64,000 nt of DNA from NCBI GenBank assembly GCA_030248135.1, contig JASANC010002195.1:1-64000 (forward strand). Direction: 5' to 3'. Of this stretch, positions 1 to 8,805 are shown one piece after another. The position numbers were made by a program, and so were the translations under genes. The notes beneath the pieces are model-generated. The model had not been told where the DNA came from and made no database searches. It worked only from the letters and a program-made list of their open reading frames with translations. Each line of letters begins with the position of its first letter. Within the stretch, counting starts at the first letter, position 1. This stretch comes from Theristus sp. LFF4_11. Taxonomy: Eukaryota > Nematoda > Chromadorea > Monhysterida > Xyalidae.

Positions 1-3000
1 CGCGCCAACGTGCTCGGTAAGCAACACGCTCACATTCACCCGGTGTTCCGCTTTTTCAATCCATTCACAACGGAATACCCGAAGGCTCGTACCAAAAATC
101 GTACGACATTTGCGTCGTTGTACCCGAATCGTTGCCAGCGTCTCTTAGACCTGGACGCAGCAAAGCAGTATCGCATAGCGGCACATGCCAGGGTGTGGTA
201 CACAATCATGTACAACTATCACGTGATGCCGTTCAAGAGTGAGTTGCTGAAGGCGCTGCAGTCAGGTGACGTGGGTGAGTTGGAGGAGTGGCAGAAAAAG
301 ACGCAGGAGTACATGATCCCACGTTATGCGCCCAGACGTAGCAATGAACTGCAACTGCAGAAGCAGGTTCGCAGGCAATTTGAGGCACAGGTGACGCCTG
401 AAATCGAAAGAGCACCAACCGCGGGTCCTGAGCCAATCTTGGCTCAGACGCCGCCTTCTCCAAGCGACATGACTCTGGCACAAGTGCAATATGCACTGTC
501 CATTGTTCAGCAGCGGCAGCAAACCGCCATGGCTGCGGCAGAACAGGCTGTCGCTGCTGCTGACATGGACGTTCAGTACCCGGCATCGCCGGTATTGCAG
601 TCGGCGTCGCCGGTGCCTCCTCAGGCACCGATGGCGCCCGCATCTATCATGCGACCTAACATTCCCGGTCAAATTCCGACGCGGGCTTATCACTTGCAAC
701 AACGGCAAGCCATTCCACTGTTCACGCACGAGACTCCGCCGCAAATGTTGCGGGCCCAAAACGCGGTCTGTGACACGCCGTACGAACGACCAGAGGTCAT
801 CCAGCAACAACACGCGCAAGCTGCGCACCAACTGCGACAACAGCTGGCGATCGACCCGTCGCTGGCACAAAATCTGTTCGGTCCACCGCCACCGCCTCCA
901 CGGCCTCCAGCACAGCATTCGTTCGCAACGCCGACCACGCCCGCACGCCGTCCACCCGGACCGCGGTCAACGTCCCAGGAACCACGTCAAAAACGTGGTA
1001 AGTTTCAGGAGATGCAGTATCCACCGGGCACAAGGGGCGCGAATAGACAGAGACTCAGACAGCGCCGACAACAAGAACAAGCTCGGTTGGGCGCTGCTAG
1101 CTCGGACACTGAGGCGTCCGGTGCTTCACGTAGTGCCTCGCTGACTCCGACAGGCGCTGAGGTTGCACGCTACACGTGCCCTAGAGAAGGCTATTTGTCC
1201 GGTAAAACTGCCAAGGAGGACGCACAGGACATTCAGGGTTTTTGGTTGAAAGCTGCGAGCGCATACAAGAACGAAACAGTGCCGGAGTTGACAGCAGCCA
1301 TGTATGAGGAGGCACTGTTGTTAGCAGGTGAAGAAGGTGTTCTATCGCTGATGGACCGTGCTAACTTGAACAGTCGTCCAGACGTGGCCCGGGCACAAAA
1401 ATTCATGCGGCCGGACTACGCTGCCTTGCAAAGGCCGATCTTTCGTCACGATCAGTGGTCTGACATGCTGCTGGACCCAAGTCCAGCCGCGGTCGAACTA
1501 CGTGCTGCCTACTATGAAGGTCATCGGCCAACTGCCGATAAATTCATATTGCCTATCGATGCATTCTCGTGCAAACAAATTCAAGATGTTGGCCGACGTA
1601 TGGTCAGCAATCCTCAGGGCTTTCTTGCGAGAGCGGAGGAACAGGGCGCTGCACATGTGACGAACACCATCAAGCACTTGGCAATGTTCATCGCCAACCG
1701 ACCGCAGAACGACTTTCACGGGGCACCCGCGGACCCGCGACTGATCGGTTCTGACACGCCGGAGGAGAACCTCGCCACGATGGAGGTCTTGGTCGAGGCC
1801 GACGCCGAACGCGAGGAACGAACCGGTAATTCGTTTCATAACATGTGGCAGCCAATGTGGCTTCCGCACATCAAGCCAATAGCCAAGCAATGGACGGCAC
1901 GGCAGTGCCGTATGCTAATGCGTCACTTCAATGTCAGCAGCCTCATGCCTAAGTCGGCCCAAGAGTGTGACGAAGCGCGAAAAACGCGAAACATCCCAAT
2001 GCTGACATACGTTGATCTCGAAACCGCAGAAAAAGATCTTGCGGCCAAAATGCAGCCACCGGCCAGTGACATTGACGATGAGTTTGCTCGATTAGCCGAA
2101 CAACGGCGGCGTAAGAAACGAGAGCAATTGGCCAAACAATATCCAGCGTTTACCGCTGCTCCGGGCCAGTTGCGATCGGCTACGTCGGCCAGTGCTGAAT
2201 CAGCATCACATTCGGTGGCCGCTGCGAGTCACTCGCAGGAGGCTGCCCATCAATCCCAATCCGTGGCCACTGCGAGCCACTCGCAGGCGGCTGCGTTACA
2301 TCAACAACCACAACTGGCGGACACTGCGAGTCACTCGCAGGCGACTGCTTTGGTCAGCTTACCGGCGGCCACTGCGGGTCGCCCGCAGGCGACTGCTAGC
2401 GATCAGATGGACACTGCGGAAAGACCGCCACAGCCGCCTCGTGCTGCAAATAGTAAGACACAACCACGGTGCGGTCATTGCGAGAGCCGTTTTCACGCTA
2501 CCGACGCGTGCCCTCCTGTCGTGGAACAACAACAGCGACAATCACCACGGTTCAAAGAACGCATGGCGGCAGCAGCTTCGGTGGCGAACGTGTCCCAGGC
2601 TGACGCGGAAGCTGCGTTGGGCGTTATCACGCGATTGGATTCGGTGACGGTTGAAATTTCGCCTGCTTCTCAAGTTCCACCACAACAACAATCCACTCAA
2701 TCGAGCGGTACTCCAAAGAGTACCGCTCCCAAGTCGAAAAATTCTAGAACGCAGGCAACAGCTCAGTCGACACAACCGCCACGAGCCGCTCAGGGCCCAC
2801 AGGTCGCCGCTGGTCCGCAACCGAGCACCAGCACACATGCGCCACAGGGTCCGCGACGCGCTCGCCCGGCACTTCGCACGGGCAAGGTCCATCGCGCACG
2901 CTCGCGTAGCGTTTCGTGGGCCGATCAACAGCGCAAGACACCACCCGCACGTCCAGCGTCCCAACAACAGGCGCCAAAGAGCAAACCGCCAGACGGTCAA

Positions 3001-3036
3001 CAAAAACGGTCACCAACACAGAAGAAGAACCACTAG
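1..3036 (+). CDS. gag-like ORF of a retroelement (5' end outside window)
   Basis: The frame is open from base 1 to a TAG at 3034-3036, about 1,011 codons. No ATG lies near the left edge, so the ORF probably starts upstream. The protein has a helical, charged central region (about residues 390-720), then Ser/His/Gln/Ala-rich imperfect repeats (bases about 2190-2440). These are followed by one CX2CX4HX4C zinc knuckle (Cys codon at 2470) and a basic Pro/Gln/Arg-rich tail. A zinc knuckle before a basic tail is typical of LTR-retrotransposon Gag nucleocapsid regions. No protease, reverse transcriptase or integrase motif is seen in the ORF or before the probable 3' LTR. It may therefore be a gag-only or internally deleted element, or an unusual element with pol upstream. 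The gag assignment rests on the knuckle, composition and LTR context, not on a recognised capsid fold. Confidence 0.55.
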   Translation, partial: RANVLGKQHAHIHPVFRFFNPFTTEYPKARTKNRTTFASLYPNRCQRLLDLDAAKQYRIAAHARVWYTIMYNYHVMPFKSELLKALQSGDVGELEEWQKKTQEYMIPRYAPRRSNELQLQKQVRRQFEAQVTPEIERAPTAGPEPILAQTPPSPSDMTLAQVQYALSIVQQRQQTAMAAAEQAVAAADMDVQYPASPVLQSASPVPPQAPMAPASIMRPNIPGQIPTRAYHLQQRQAIPLFTHETPPQMLRAQNAVCDTPYERPEVIQQQHAQAAHQLRQQLAIDPSLAQNLFGPPPPPPRPPAQHSFATPTTPARRPPGPRSTSQEPRQKRGKFQEMQYPPGTRGANRQRLRQRRQQEQARLGAASSDTEASGASRSASLTPTGAEVARYTCPREGYLSGKTAKEDAQDIQGFWLKAASAYKNETVPELTAAMYEEALLLAGEEGVLSLMDRANLNSRPDVARAQKFMRPDYAALQRPIFRHDQWSDMLLDPSPAAVELRAAYYEGHRPTADKFILPIDAFSCKQIQDVGRRMVSNPQGFLARAEEQGAAHVTNTIKHLAMFIANRPQNDFHGAPADPRLIGSDTPEENLATMEVLVEADAEREERTGNSFHNMWQPMWLPHIKPIAKQWTARQCRMLMRHFNVSSLMPKSAQECDEARKTRNIPMLTYVDLETAEKDLAAKMQPPASDIDDEFARLAEQRRRKKREQLAKQYPAFTAAPGQLRSATSASAESASHSVAAASHSQEAAHQSQSVATASHSQAAALHQQPQLADTASHSQATALVSLPAATAGRPQATASDQMDTAERPPQPPRAANSKTQPRCGHCESRFHATDACPPVVEQQQRQSPRFKERMAAAASVANVSQADAEAALGVITRLDSVTVEISPASQVPPQQQSTQSSGTPKSTAPKSKNSRTQATAQSTQPPRAAQGPQVAAGPQPSTSTHAPQGPRRARPALRTGKVHRARSRSVSWADQQRKTPPARPASQQQAPKSKPPDGQQKRSPTQKKNH

Positions 3037-3454
3037 AACTGCAACACTTCTGGTTTTGGACTTTTCATCGGTTTTCTTCACACAATGAACGTGATGATTC
3101 CCTAAAATTACCTATTTTTCCGATTGGACAGGGACGCCAAACTTAGGGTTTGGCCTTCGCCTTTCCAATCTCGTGTTTTCTGTGTGTGTTTGTTTGTTTT
3201 CTTTTTGTGTTTGGTGCTCACGTGTTTCTTTTTGGTGCTGGTTGTTGAAATCTCGTTTTTCATTATTGTGATCTAATACGGATTCATAATAATTCCAAAA
3301 TGATTACCGAAAAGTTTTTATTGATCTCGAAAATGTTTTACTCACATTTTTGAATTCAACTTTTCGTATTACTGATTCAGAACATATCTTCCCTTTAGAC
3401 AACCAATCTGATGTCGACTCGTGGAAGAGTCGTTTTCTTTTTGGGGGGGAAAGT

Positions 3455-3795
3455 TGTAGAGTCCACACTTCGTTGTGGACGACAGCTTTCCTCTCCTACC
3501 GTATTATTCTGGTGATTTAGTAACCGTAACGCTACACTACTCTTTTATTAAATGCTCAACCGGTCGAACATTATTGGTGATCGTTGTGTTACTGCATTTA
3601 TTCTTGGCGTTTCTATTGATTCAACAGTTCTCATACTCTCAACAACCAGAATAAACACTTCCAAGTTAAACACTGTGGAACGCTGTCTGTTCTGTTGTTG
3701 ACACGCAACGTTGTTGTCGCGTGTCGCCTCATCAACACAGGCGACTCGCGACATAGATTCGACGCTCGTTCGTTGAACTGGGCGTTTGGGCGACA
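3455..3795 (+). mobile_element. probable 3' LTR of the retroelement
   Basis: About 420 bp after the gag-like stop there is a purine tract (GGGGGGGAAAG at 3443-3453), followed at once by TGTAGAGTCC. This is the usual polypurine-tract/LTR junction. The following 340 bp contain an AATAAA signal at about 3650. A likely end is GGGCGACA near 3795. The other LTR is outside the window, so the right boundary is a guess. Confidence 0.4.
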
Positions 3796-4593
3796 TAGGC
3801 GAAGCACCTGAAAGTTTTATGCATTGAATGTAACATTTAATTCAGCTCGTTTTATCCGGAACGTTTTAGCTTTGCCTGTGTCAGTCGCCCGACAGTAAAC
3901 AAGTTTATCGTCAATAATCCGTCTATCCACTGATAAAGTAACAATCTTTTATTGTAACGGAAAACACGTAATACAATAGTGGTAACAAGACAGTTTTATC
4001 ATCACACCGTGTCGTACCATTGATCCACGCAATGTGCGATAAATACACAAATCCGTATAGAGTGGAGGTGGTCAGAAACTCTGTGGGGGGGCGGGGGGGG
4101 GGGGGGGTGGTGGGTGCGGTCTGCCCGCGGGGGGGCGGGGGCCGGCCGGCGCCGGCGGCTGCCGCACCGCCGCTGGGGGGGTCGGCGCCCCGGGCGGGGG
4201 CGGCGGGTAGGGGGCCCGGGGGAAACCATATGAGTCAGAAGATGATAAGGCTTAGGACTACGATTGGGTTTGGGAAACTACAGCTCGTTTTTGCAAACAC
4301 TTGGTTGCAGCGGCAAGCGCAGTGTTTCACGTGCTGTTGCGTAATGCTTTACGTCAGCTGGCTCCAACTGGCGATTTTTAACGCCAGGTTTTTTTCAGCG
4401 AACGTGCATGATCACGTGATGTTGTAATCTCGTTTCGGTTTTACCGGTTTTCATATGCACCACGTCATCATACCTAAGCACGTGTAGTGGCGCCCACGGA
4501 TCCCAGACCTCGTCTTCCGCTTGTTGTCTCTGTTTGTTTCGTCGTTCGCTTCTTGTGGAGCGCTCATCACGTTGACTGTTTACAAAAAAACAA
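3796..4593. other. intergenic stretch with an extreme GC/poly-G block
   Basis: I see no coding exon here. Bases 4084-4223 form an isolated block of long G runs and GC words in AT-rich surroundings; see findings. Confidence 0.5.
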
Positions 4594-4924
4594 CTAGAAA
4601 TGGTTTCGTTCAATCTGTCTGTAAACCGCATCACCATCGTCAACGTGACGGCCCAGAACTGTGTGCACATAACAGTCAAACCACACATGAGAAACCTCGC
4701 AAATGCAGAAAGATCTCCCTGCGCATTTTGTACATTTCGCTCTCGCTAACGCTGCTTGATCGTTGAGTGACGCTTTCACCGCTCTCCGAGACTGTGTCTG
4801 CCTCCTCGTTCATGATCGTGTCGAAGACGTTGATCATGTCGTTGCTGCTGACAGCTGCGGCCGCAGCAGACTGCGCATACTGGTTGGCTGATGGTGAATG
4901 CAACCGGTTTTCTACTCGAATCAT
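4594..4924 (-). CDS. small hypothetical acidic protein, two exons
   Basis: The minus-strand model starts at ATG 4924-4922. Exon 1 is 4924-4696, with phase-1 donor GTTTCT. Exon 2 is 4658-4594, after acceptor TGTGCACACAG, and ends in TAG. The phases agree and give 97 aa. The N-terminal half is Ala/Ser/Glu-rich with SESGES-like stretches. The C-terminal half is charged and helical, with many Arg and Met. I do not recognise it. It could instead be the last two exons of the gene at 5884-7697 on the same strand: that gene has a possible phase-2 donor at its end, and a weak phase-compatible acceptor lies inside exon 1 here. A palindromic repeat (4994-5136) lies just upstream. Confidence 0.35.
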
Positions 4925-4993
4925 TGAATTAACCGATCAACGAAACATGCAGTAAACATCAATACGGCACAAACAATCAATCAAAATTTTGCG

Positions 4994-5136
4994 GGTTCTG
5001 CGATTCAATGCGTTGGCAGACGTAAGAAAACTAGTTCAGGGGTCCTATTCAAGGGGCTCGGATGTCATAATAATTTTGGATTCTCGCGTCATGCATGAAA
5101 CTGTTTAGTGTTTACTTACATCTAGTCTCGGAACAC
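4994..5136. repeat. degenerate copy of the 190-200 bp palindromic repeat family A
   Basis: This starts with TTCTGCGATTCAATGCG and ends with a CTCGG-type arm. It shares CTAGTT, CTCGGAT and CGCGTCATGCATG blocks with the copies at 18829-19011, 24112-24307 and 39274-39457. It is shorter and more decayed than those. Confidence 0.5.
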
Positions 5137-5883
5137 AAACAAAACATACATACACGCACGCTGAATTGCAGTTTTCTCCTCCAATTGGTATGGCTGCCGA
5201 GTTTCAACTACGGAGGTTGTCGGTAATGGGTGCTCCTTGGTGGAGGGTGCTGGTGGGGTGCGTCTGGAGGCTCGACGACTTGACGAACGTTCACTGCGTT
5301 CGCTACGTTCGCTGCATTCACTGGCAGTGATCGATGCCTCGTCCTCACTTTCACTAATTTAGATTTTTAAAGTCGGGTGTCACTTAGCTAGAAGAAACGT
5401 AAAAATGTCGTTTTAAGTACCGTCTGTTTGTTCAAACCTGCCAGTTTTTTTCGCAGAATAGAGCATGCCAAATTGATTTTTAGTTACACTGAAGAACGAA
5501 TGCATGGGGTTTGGTTGGAAAAGCTTCTGGCCACTGGCCATTGCAATTCTGATCCCGTTTTTTTGCCAGCTCTGCATTCTGAACGAAAAGTGACAGGTTT
5601 ATTTTCCAAACTTGGTACTCGAACACTATAGGTGAGCAATAGGTGAACACTAAATCTCAAGCTAAGTTGTCAAGCAGGTTTTGTCATGTGGCTTTTAACA
5701 TCATCATTATCTATTTGTCTTCTGTTTTGTCCTCCGCGTTTCTGGACGAAAATAGAGACCTGGATTCTTTAAACAGTGACTATCCCGTCGGCCATTTTCG
5801 CATCTATTTTTAACCGTTCACGCAAACCAATCACGTTTCAAAATTGCTGTTTTGCTAAACGCTTATTGAATGGATCGCATTTT

Positions 5884-7697
5884 TTACCAGAACGCAGTTT
5901 CCATCTCATCTCGATCGCTCGACAAGCCAGTGGAGCGCGTCTTTCGTCGTCCTTGGGTGGCGGTGGTACTCGGTGGTGGCGTTTGTTGTTGTCTCGATTT
6001 TGGCGATTGCTCCGTTGCAGGCGGCGCCGATTGTGTTCGCCGTCTCGTATCAGTGCGTGCGTTCTTTTGAACATCTGCAAAAATACAGGGTGGGACAAAA
6101 AAAGGTTCCAAAAGCACACGCCAGTGAGAGCATTTTAGAATTGGAACCTTTTTTTGGCCCACCCTGTATTTGAATTCTACACAACCTTGCAGCTTCCTAC
6201 TTCTACACAACCTTCTACTATTGTTTATAACATCCAAAAAGTGTGGAGTTGTTTCGCTGAAAGCAGCCACAGATCCTCGAATCAATAGACACAGACACCC
6301 TGGCATAACTAGCGGGGATTGCACAGCAAATCGTGTTTCGTCATCAATAAAGAGTTGAAAACGGAAACATTATTGAAAAAAGGTTTCTCCACCCAAAATA
6401 GTTTTTCGCTTCATCACCCAGGTCTCCCGAAACAGTGACTAACCAACCGGGCAAACCAGGCTCACTACGCGTCTGCGTCGGCGACTGACGCGCCCCTTTC
6501 CGGCTTCTGAGCCAGTATCGCAGACCAACGTCGTCCGATGGAACGATCGACTGGAGGTCACGGCGTCGCCGTAGGTCTTTCAGCCAGAGCTCTTTCAAAT
6601 GCTGCTGAGCCCAAGACTGAAGTAAATCACAGCAAAAAAGAACTTTGTTTGCTAACACACTCAAAATTAAATTTCTGACTAATCAGTGCAAAACCAAAAA
6701 CTACACACACATGCGCGCACCGGCAGTTTGTGATGTCGACCCCAGCGTTCGATGCGACTGGTCACCTGCGCTTCGGCCGCCTGTTGGTCGCGTTCGCTTT
6801 TCACGTTCGTCAGCGAGGTCTCGAGCAACGGCTTCGCAACTTGCTGTATGAAGACGGTTGGATCGTCCGCTGCAGTTCGTTGTTGCGACTGAAACATTAG
6901 TGAAACTGTCTGGCGCCACTGTTTGCCACAGTTTTTTTGCCAACTCCTTTTGATTTGAACTCTGTATTACCGATGACGATATCGAAATGAATACTTGACG
7001 TTGTTAGCCACGTTTTTAGTCAGCGACGACGGTGGCTTGCCTCGAGTAAACATCATGATGAAACTTGCAACAGAACCCATGTGACACTGCTGTATTATCT
7101 ACTTAAGAGGGAAACGCAAACGTTTCTGTGGACAGAAAATTCACTGAGGGTTAGTTGTTTTTGAGCACATTGAACAAGAAAAAAACAGCTTAACAACCAG
7201 ACCAACTTTCGAGAGATCTTCCAGGTGGCCGGCTTGTGATGCGGTTTTTTGGAAACGCCGCCGCGTGCCTGTCGTCGCCAATCGACTGATCAGATCACTG
7301 GCGCTCTGTTTGAAAAATTTCCAATTTTTTTTTTGAGTTAGACACACTGATTGGTGGCAAACAATGCAAAGAGCCACCGGCTACAGAGGGTCACCAGTCA
7401 CCACTGACCGCTTTTGGCGAAGGCCGAGAGGCGGTCGGTGATTCTCTGGGCTGCTGCTGTTTCGGCTGTTGTTGTCCAGCGCCGCGCAACGAACGTTGAG
7501 AGCCCGTCGTGCTGCGTCGGCGTCGACGTTTTTCTTCTTTTTATTAAAATAATTTACGCTTCTTTTTGCAACAACATTCATTAGCAAAAAATAAAAACAA
7601 GAAGTTTTGTGCGAAAAAGATTGCCGAACGAAACCAATCCCACAACAGTCTCCTCACCTGGTTTGCCATCTCGTTGTTGACCAGCTGTTGGTGGCAT
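5884..7697 (-). CDS. hypothetical basic protein, six exons
   Basis: Minus-strand exons are 7697-7658 (ATG), 7536-7409, 7305-7207, 6888-6721, 6616-6448 and 6074-5884 (TAA). All phases agree (1,0,0,0,1) and give 264 aa. The exons are GC-rich against AT-rich introns, and most acceptors are good (AAACAG, GTTTCAG, ACTTCAG, TTTGCAG); exon 2 uses a weak AAAAAG. The protein starts with a low-complexity Arg/Ser/Gln/Pro region. A helical charged middle with a W-x-LKDL-type segment follows, then a second basic Pro/Thr/Gln region, which suggests a nuclear or scaffold protein. I recognise no domain. The last exon may also splice on at TTCTG|GTAAAA. The 81-bp MITE lies in the last intron. The start is divergent from PSMD13, about 1.1 kb away. 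Confidence 0.45.
6086..6166. mobile_element. 81-bp mariner-type MITE
   Basis: The two ends are inverted copies of CAGGGTGGGMCAAAAAAAGG followed by TTCCAA. They are flanked by TA on both sides (6084-6085, 6167-6168). The central loop is only about 28 bp, so the RNA would fold into one hairpin. TA duplication and a CAGGGTGGG terminus are typical of mariner elements. Confidence 0.85.
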
Positions 7698-7852
7698 TGT
7701 ATTTCTGATGTGAATCAATGGTGTGTGATTGATATTATTGATGATTGGTGTTATGCTGGTTTGGTTGGGGGGTGCGGCGGGCGGGTGATGATCAGAAAAC
7801 GGAGGAAGTTACAAAATGAAAATGAACTGCAAAAAACTTGACCTCCGGCCTA

Positions 7853-8544
7853 GGGTTGTTAAAAAAAACAAAAATCGTCATTTTTGCTTTTTTTTTTAAT
7901 TTCAAAAATCAAAGTTGTGCTAAATCAATCAGGGAGTCCGAAGAACCACATATGATATGCAAGCGCCTCCCGAATGACTCCCGTATGGCGGAACTTTGCA
8001 GATTTTGTTTTGGTGACCTCAATTACCCCTTTTCCAAACCGTCACCATGCCTCTTCTTGTGTTTTGACCTCCAAAACGTCACTAATTGTCCCCAGCTAAG
8101 CTAATGCTAAAGTGAAGACAAACATACCGCCTTGAAATTCGATCAATTCTTCTGATGGTGTCGCGACGACACGACACGAAGCAGCAACCAGACAACGTAG
8201 CGCTTGCAAACGGAGCAGCGAGCACAATCGGACGCTCTGCGAGGCGAATCGTCACCTTATCTGCATCGGAAATGGTAGGCTAAGCTTTGGGACGCTCAAA
8301 AACTTCATCGCAGATGTTGTCGAAGCCTAAAGTCAGTCGGTAAAACGGCCCAAAATCGACTGCTAAAGGTTTTACGAGGTATAATCAAAGAAAATTTTTG
8401 TTGAACTTTCGAAAAATTGTGCCAAAATTGAGGTTTTCAGAGCATATTAGAGGAAAAATTTTCGAATTTTTAAAAAAATCGGCATTTTTGTTTTTTTTTA
8501 ATCACTTTTTTTTTTAAAAAAATTTCATTTTTGTTTAACAACCC
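7853..8544 (+). mobile_element. MITE family B, copy 1, with exon-like segment
   Basis: The ends are GGGTTGTTAAA and its inverse TTTAACAACCC, flanked by TA (7851-7852, 8545-8546). The flanks inside the ends are A/T homopolymer-rich. A GC-rich block at 8157-8277 begins with ATG, is open for about 40 codons, and is followed by GTAGGC. It is nearly identical to the same block in the copy at 62819-63445. The element lies between the divergent starts of the 7697 gene and PSMD13. Confidence 0.75.
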
Positions 8545-8805
8545 TACTCCGGCCCTCCCCTCCCCCTCCCTTGAAAATTTGCTTTCGCCTTCGGTTCGGT
8601 ACTGTAGCACAGTGAAACAGGTTATTTTAGTCTTTTTGACAAAAATCTTTTCAACGTTTCAAAATTGTAAAAATTCGTGTCAACCAAAAATCGGGCTTGA
8701 GCTCGACCCTGCCTTTTTTTAAATTTATTTGAACCTTAAACAACTACGTTTGTAATTCAAAAAAGTTTTGATCGATCTCGATCTCCTGCAACTGGAACGG
8801 AAAAA

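Noticed and set aside
262..918. Several long frames on both strands inside the first 3 kb
   Set aside because: They are overlaps of the 1,011-codon gag-like frame, which is the only one open throughout and carries the zinc knuckle.
5973..6173. Plus-strand frame with a signal-peptide-like start (VVAFVVVSILAI)
   Set aside because: It has no ATG and runs into the 81-bp MITE. The same bases fit in phase as an exon of the minus-strand gene.
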